In this document: positions 5,640-5,733 of the stretch, one piece after another
How the letters are laid out: each line of letters opens with the position of its first letter
Numbering within the stretch: position 1 is the stretch's first letter
Program-made: the position numbers and the translations under genes
Source of the DNA: Gammaproteobacteria bacterium
Lineage (GTDB): Bacteria > Pseudomonadota > Gammaproteobacteria > UBA4575
Direction of reading: 5' to 3'
Assembly (NCBI GenBank): GCA_028281205.1
Contig: JANQKJ010000208.1
Coordinates: 1 to 5,733 of the forward strand
DNA length: 5,733 bases
Notes under the pieces: model-generated
Database searches by the model: none
Told to the model about the DNA's origin: nothing
The model's input: only the letters and a program-made list of their open reading frames with translations

Positions 5640-5645
5640 ACCTAG
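5640..5645 (-). promoter_or_regulatory. Ribosome-binding site supporting the TTG start of rimM
   Basis: AGGTGG on the minus strand lies 7 nt before TTG (5630-5628). It decides the start: no ATG or GTG lies in frame between the upstream stop and the conserved LG-x-x-x-GLFG motif. A perfect 10-bp palindrome, TCAAGCTTGA (5627-5636), spans the TTG itself. Confidence 0.7.
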
Positions 5646-5651
5646 CGTTAC

Positions 5652-5663
5652 TCATGCTGAGGA
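5652..5663 (-). repeat. 12-nt inverted repeat, rpsP-rimM spacer copy
   Basis: On the transcript this reads TCCTCAGCATGA, the perfect reverse complement of 5084-5095 around the trmD Shine-Dalgarno. It lies in the 48-nt spacer between the rpsP stop and the rimM start. With the next base it can also fold locally as a small CTCA/TGAG hairpin with a GCA loop, which would compete with the long-range pairing. Confidence 0.6.
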
Positions 5664-5678
5664 TACTGCCCGTTTTTA

Positions 5679-5733
5679 TTACGCAGCCGTGTCGACGCCT
5701 TTCAATAATGTTGCTACACGTTCAGACGCCTTG
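5679..5733 (-). CDS. rpsP: 30S ribosomal protein S16 (C-terminal fragment, cut by window edge)
   Basis: Only the last 17 residues are in the window (K-A-S-E-R-V-A-T-L-L-K-G-V-D-T-A-A). They are followed by two tandem TAA stops (5681-5679 and 5678-5676). The SERVATLLK stretch matches the end of S16 (SDRVAALIK in E. coli), and the position directly upstream of rimM-trmD-rplS is the canonical place for rpsP. S16 is an early 30S assembly protein. The operon promoter must lie further right, outside the window. The paired stop codons suggest efficient termination of a highly translated gene before the poorly initiated rimM. Confidence 0.88.
   Translation of the reverse strand, partial: KASERVATLLKGVDTAA

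Overview
The window looks like a chromosomal housekeeping segment of a fairly AT-rich gammaproteobacterium. The basis is the rpsP-rimM-trmD-rplS order together with close matches to gammaproteobacterial HtpG, YcgN and Hsp15. The presence of a DUF6524-like membrane protein suggests a lineage outside the Enterobacterales, possibly aquatic, but that is inference and I cannot name a genus. I see no insertion sequence, phage gene, tRNA, rRNA or CRISPR array.

Most of the window is read on the minus strand. From the right edge leftwards it holds the end of rpsP (ribosomal protein S16), rimM (16S rRNA/30S maturation factor, with a TTG start), trmD (tRNA m1G37 methyltransferase) and rplS (ribosomal protein L19). 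This operon closes with a good intrinsic terminator at about 3908-3941. Next come a four-helix membrane protein of the DUF6524 type, then htpG (bacterial Hsp90) behind a possible heat-shock promoter. ycgN, a cysteine-rich UPF0260 protein, starts 9 nt after the htpG stop and probably shares its transcript.

The left part has a different layout. A stand-alone TfoX C-terminal-domain protein lies on the plus strand and converges on ycgN with only 4 nt between the stop codons. A 328-nt spacer (330-657) separates it from a divergent hslR (Hsp15), which runs off the left edge. The spacer contains the hslR promoter, an extended -10 element for the TfoX-domain gene, and a 37-codon reading frame with a good ribosome-binding site that would encode a single-pass membrane peptide.

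The genes share a theme of translation and protein quality control: ribosome proteins and assembly, tRNA modification, the Hsp90 chaperone, and Hsp15 for stalled 50S subunits. No obvious new multi-gene system is visible. The most interesting signals are a 12-nt perfect complementarity between the rpsP-rimM spacer and the trmD ribosome-binding site, which could lower TrmD translation, and the unannotated small membrane peptide.
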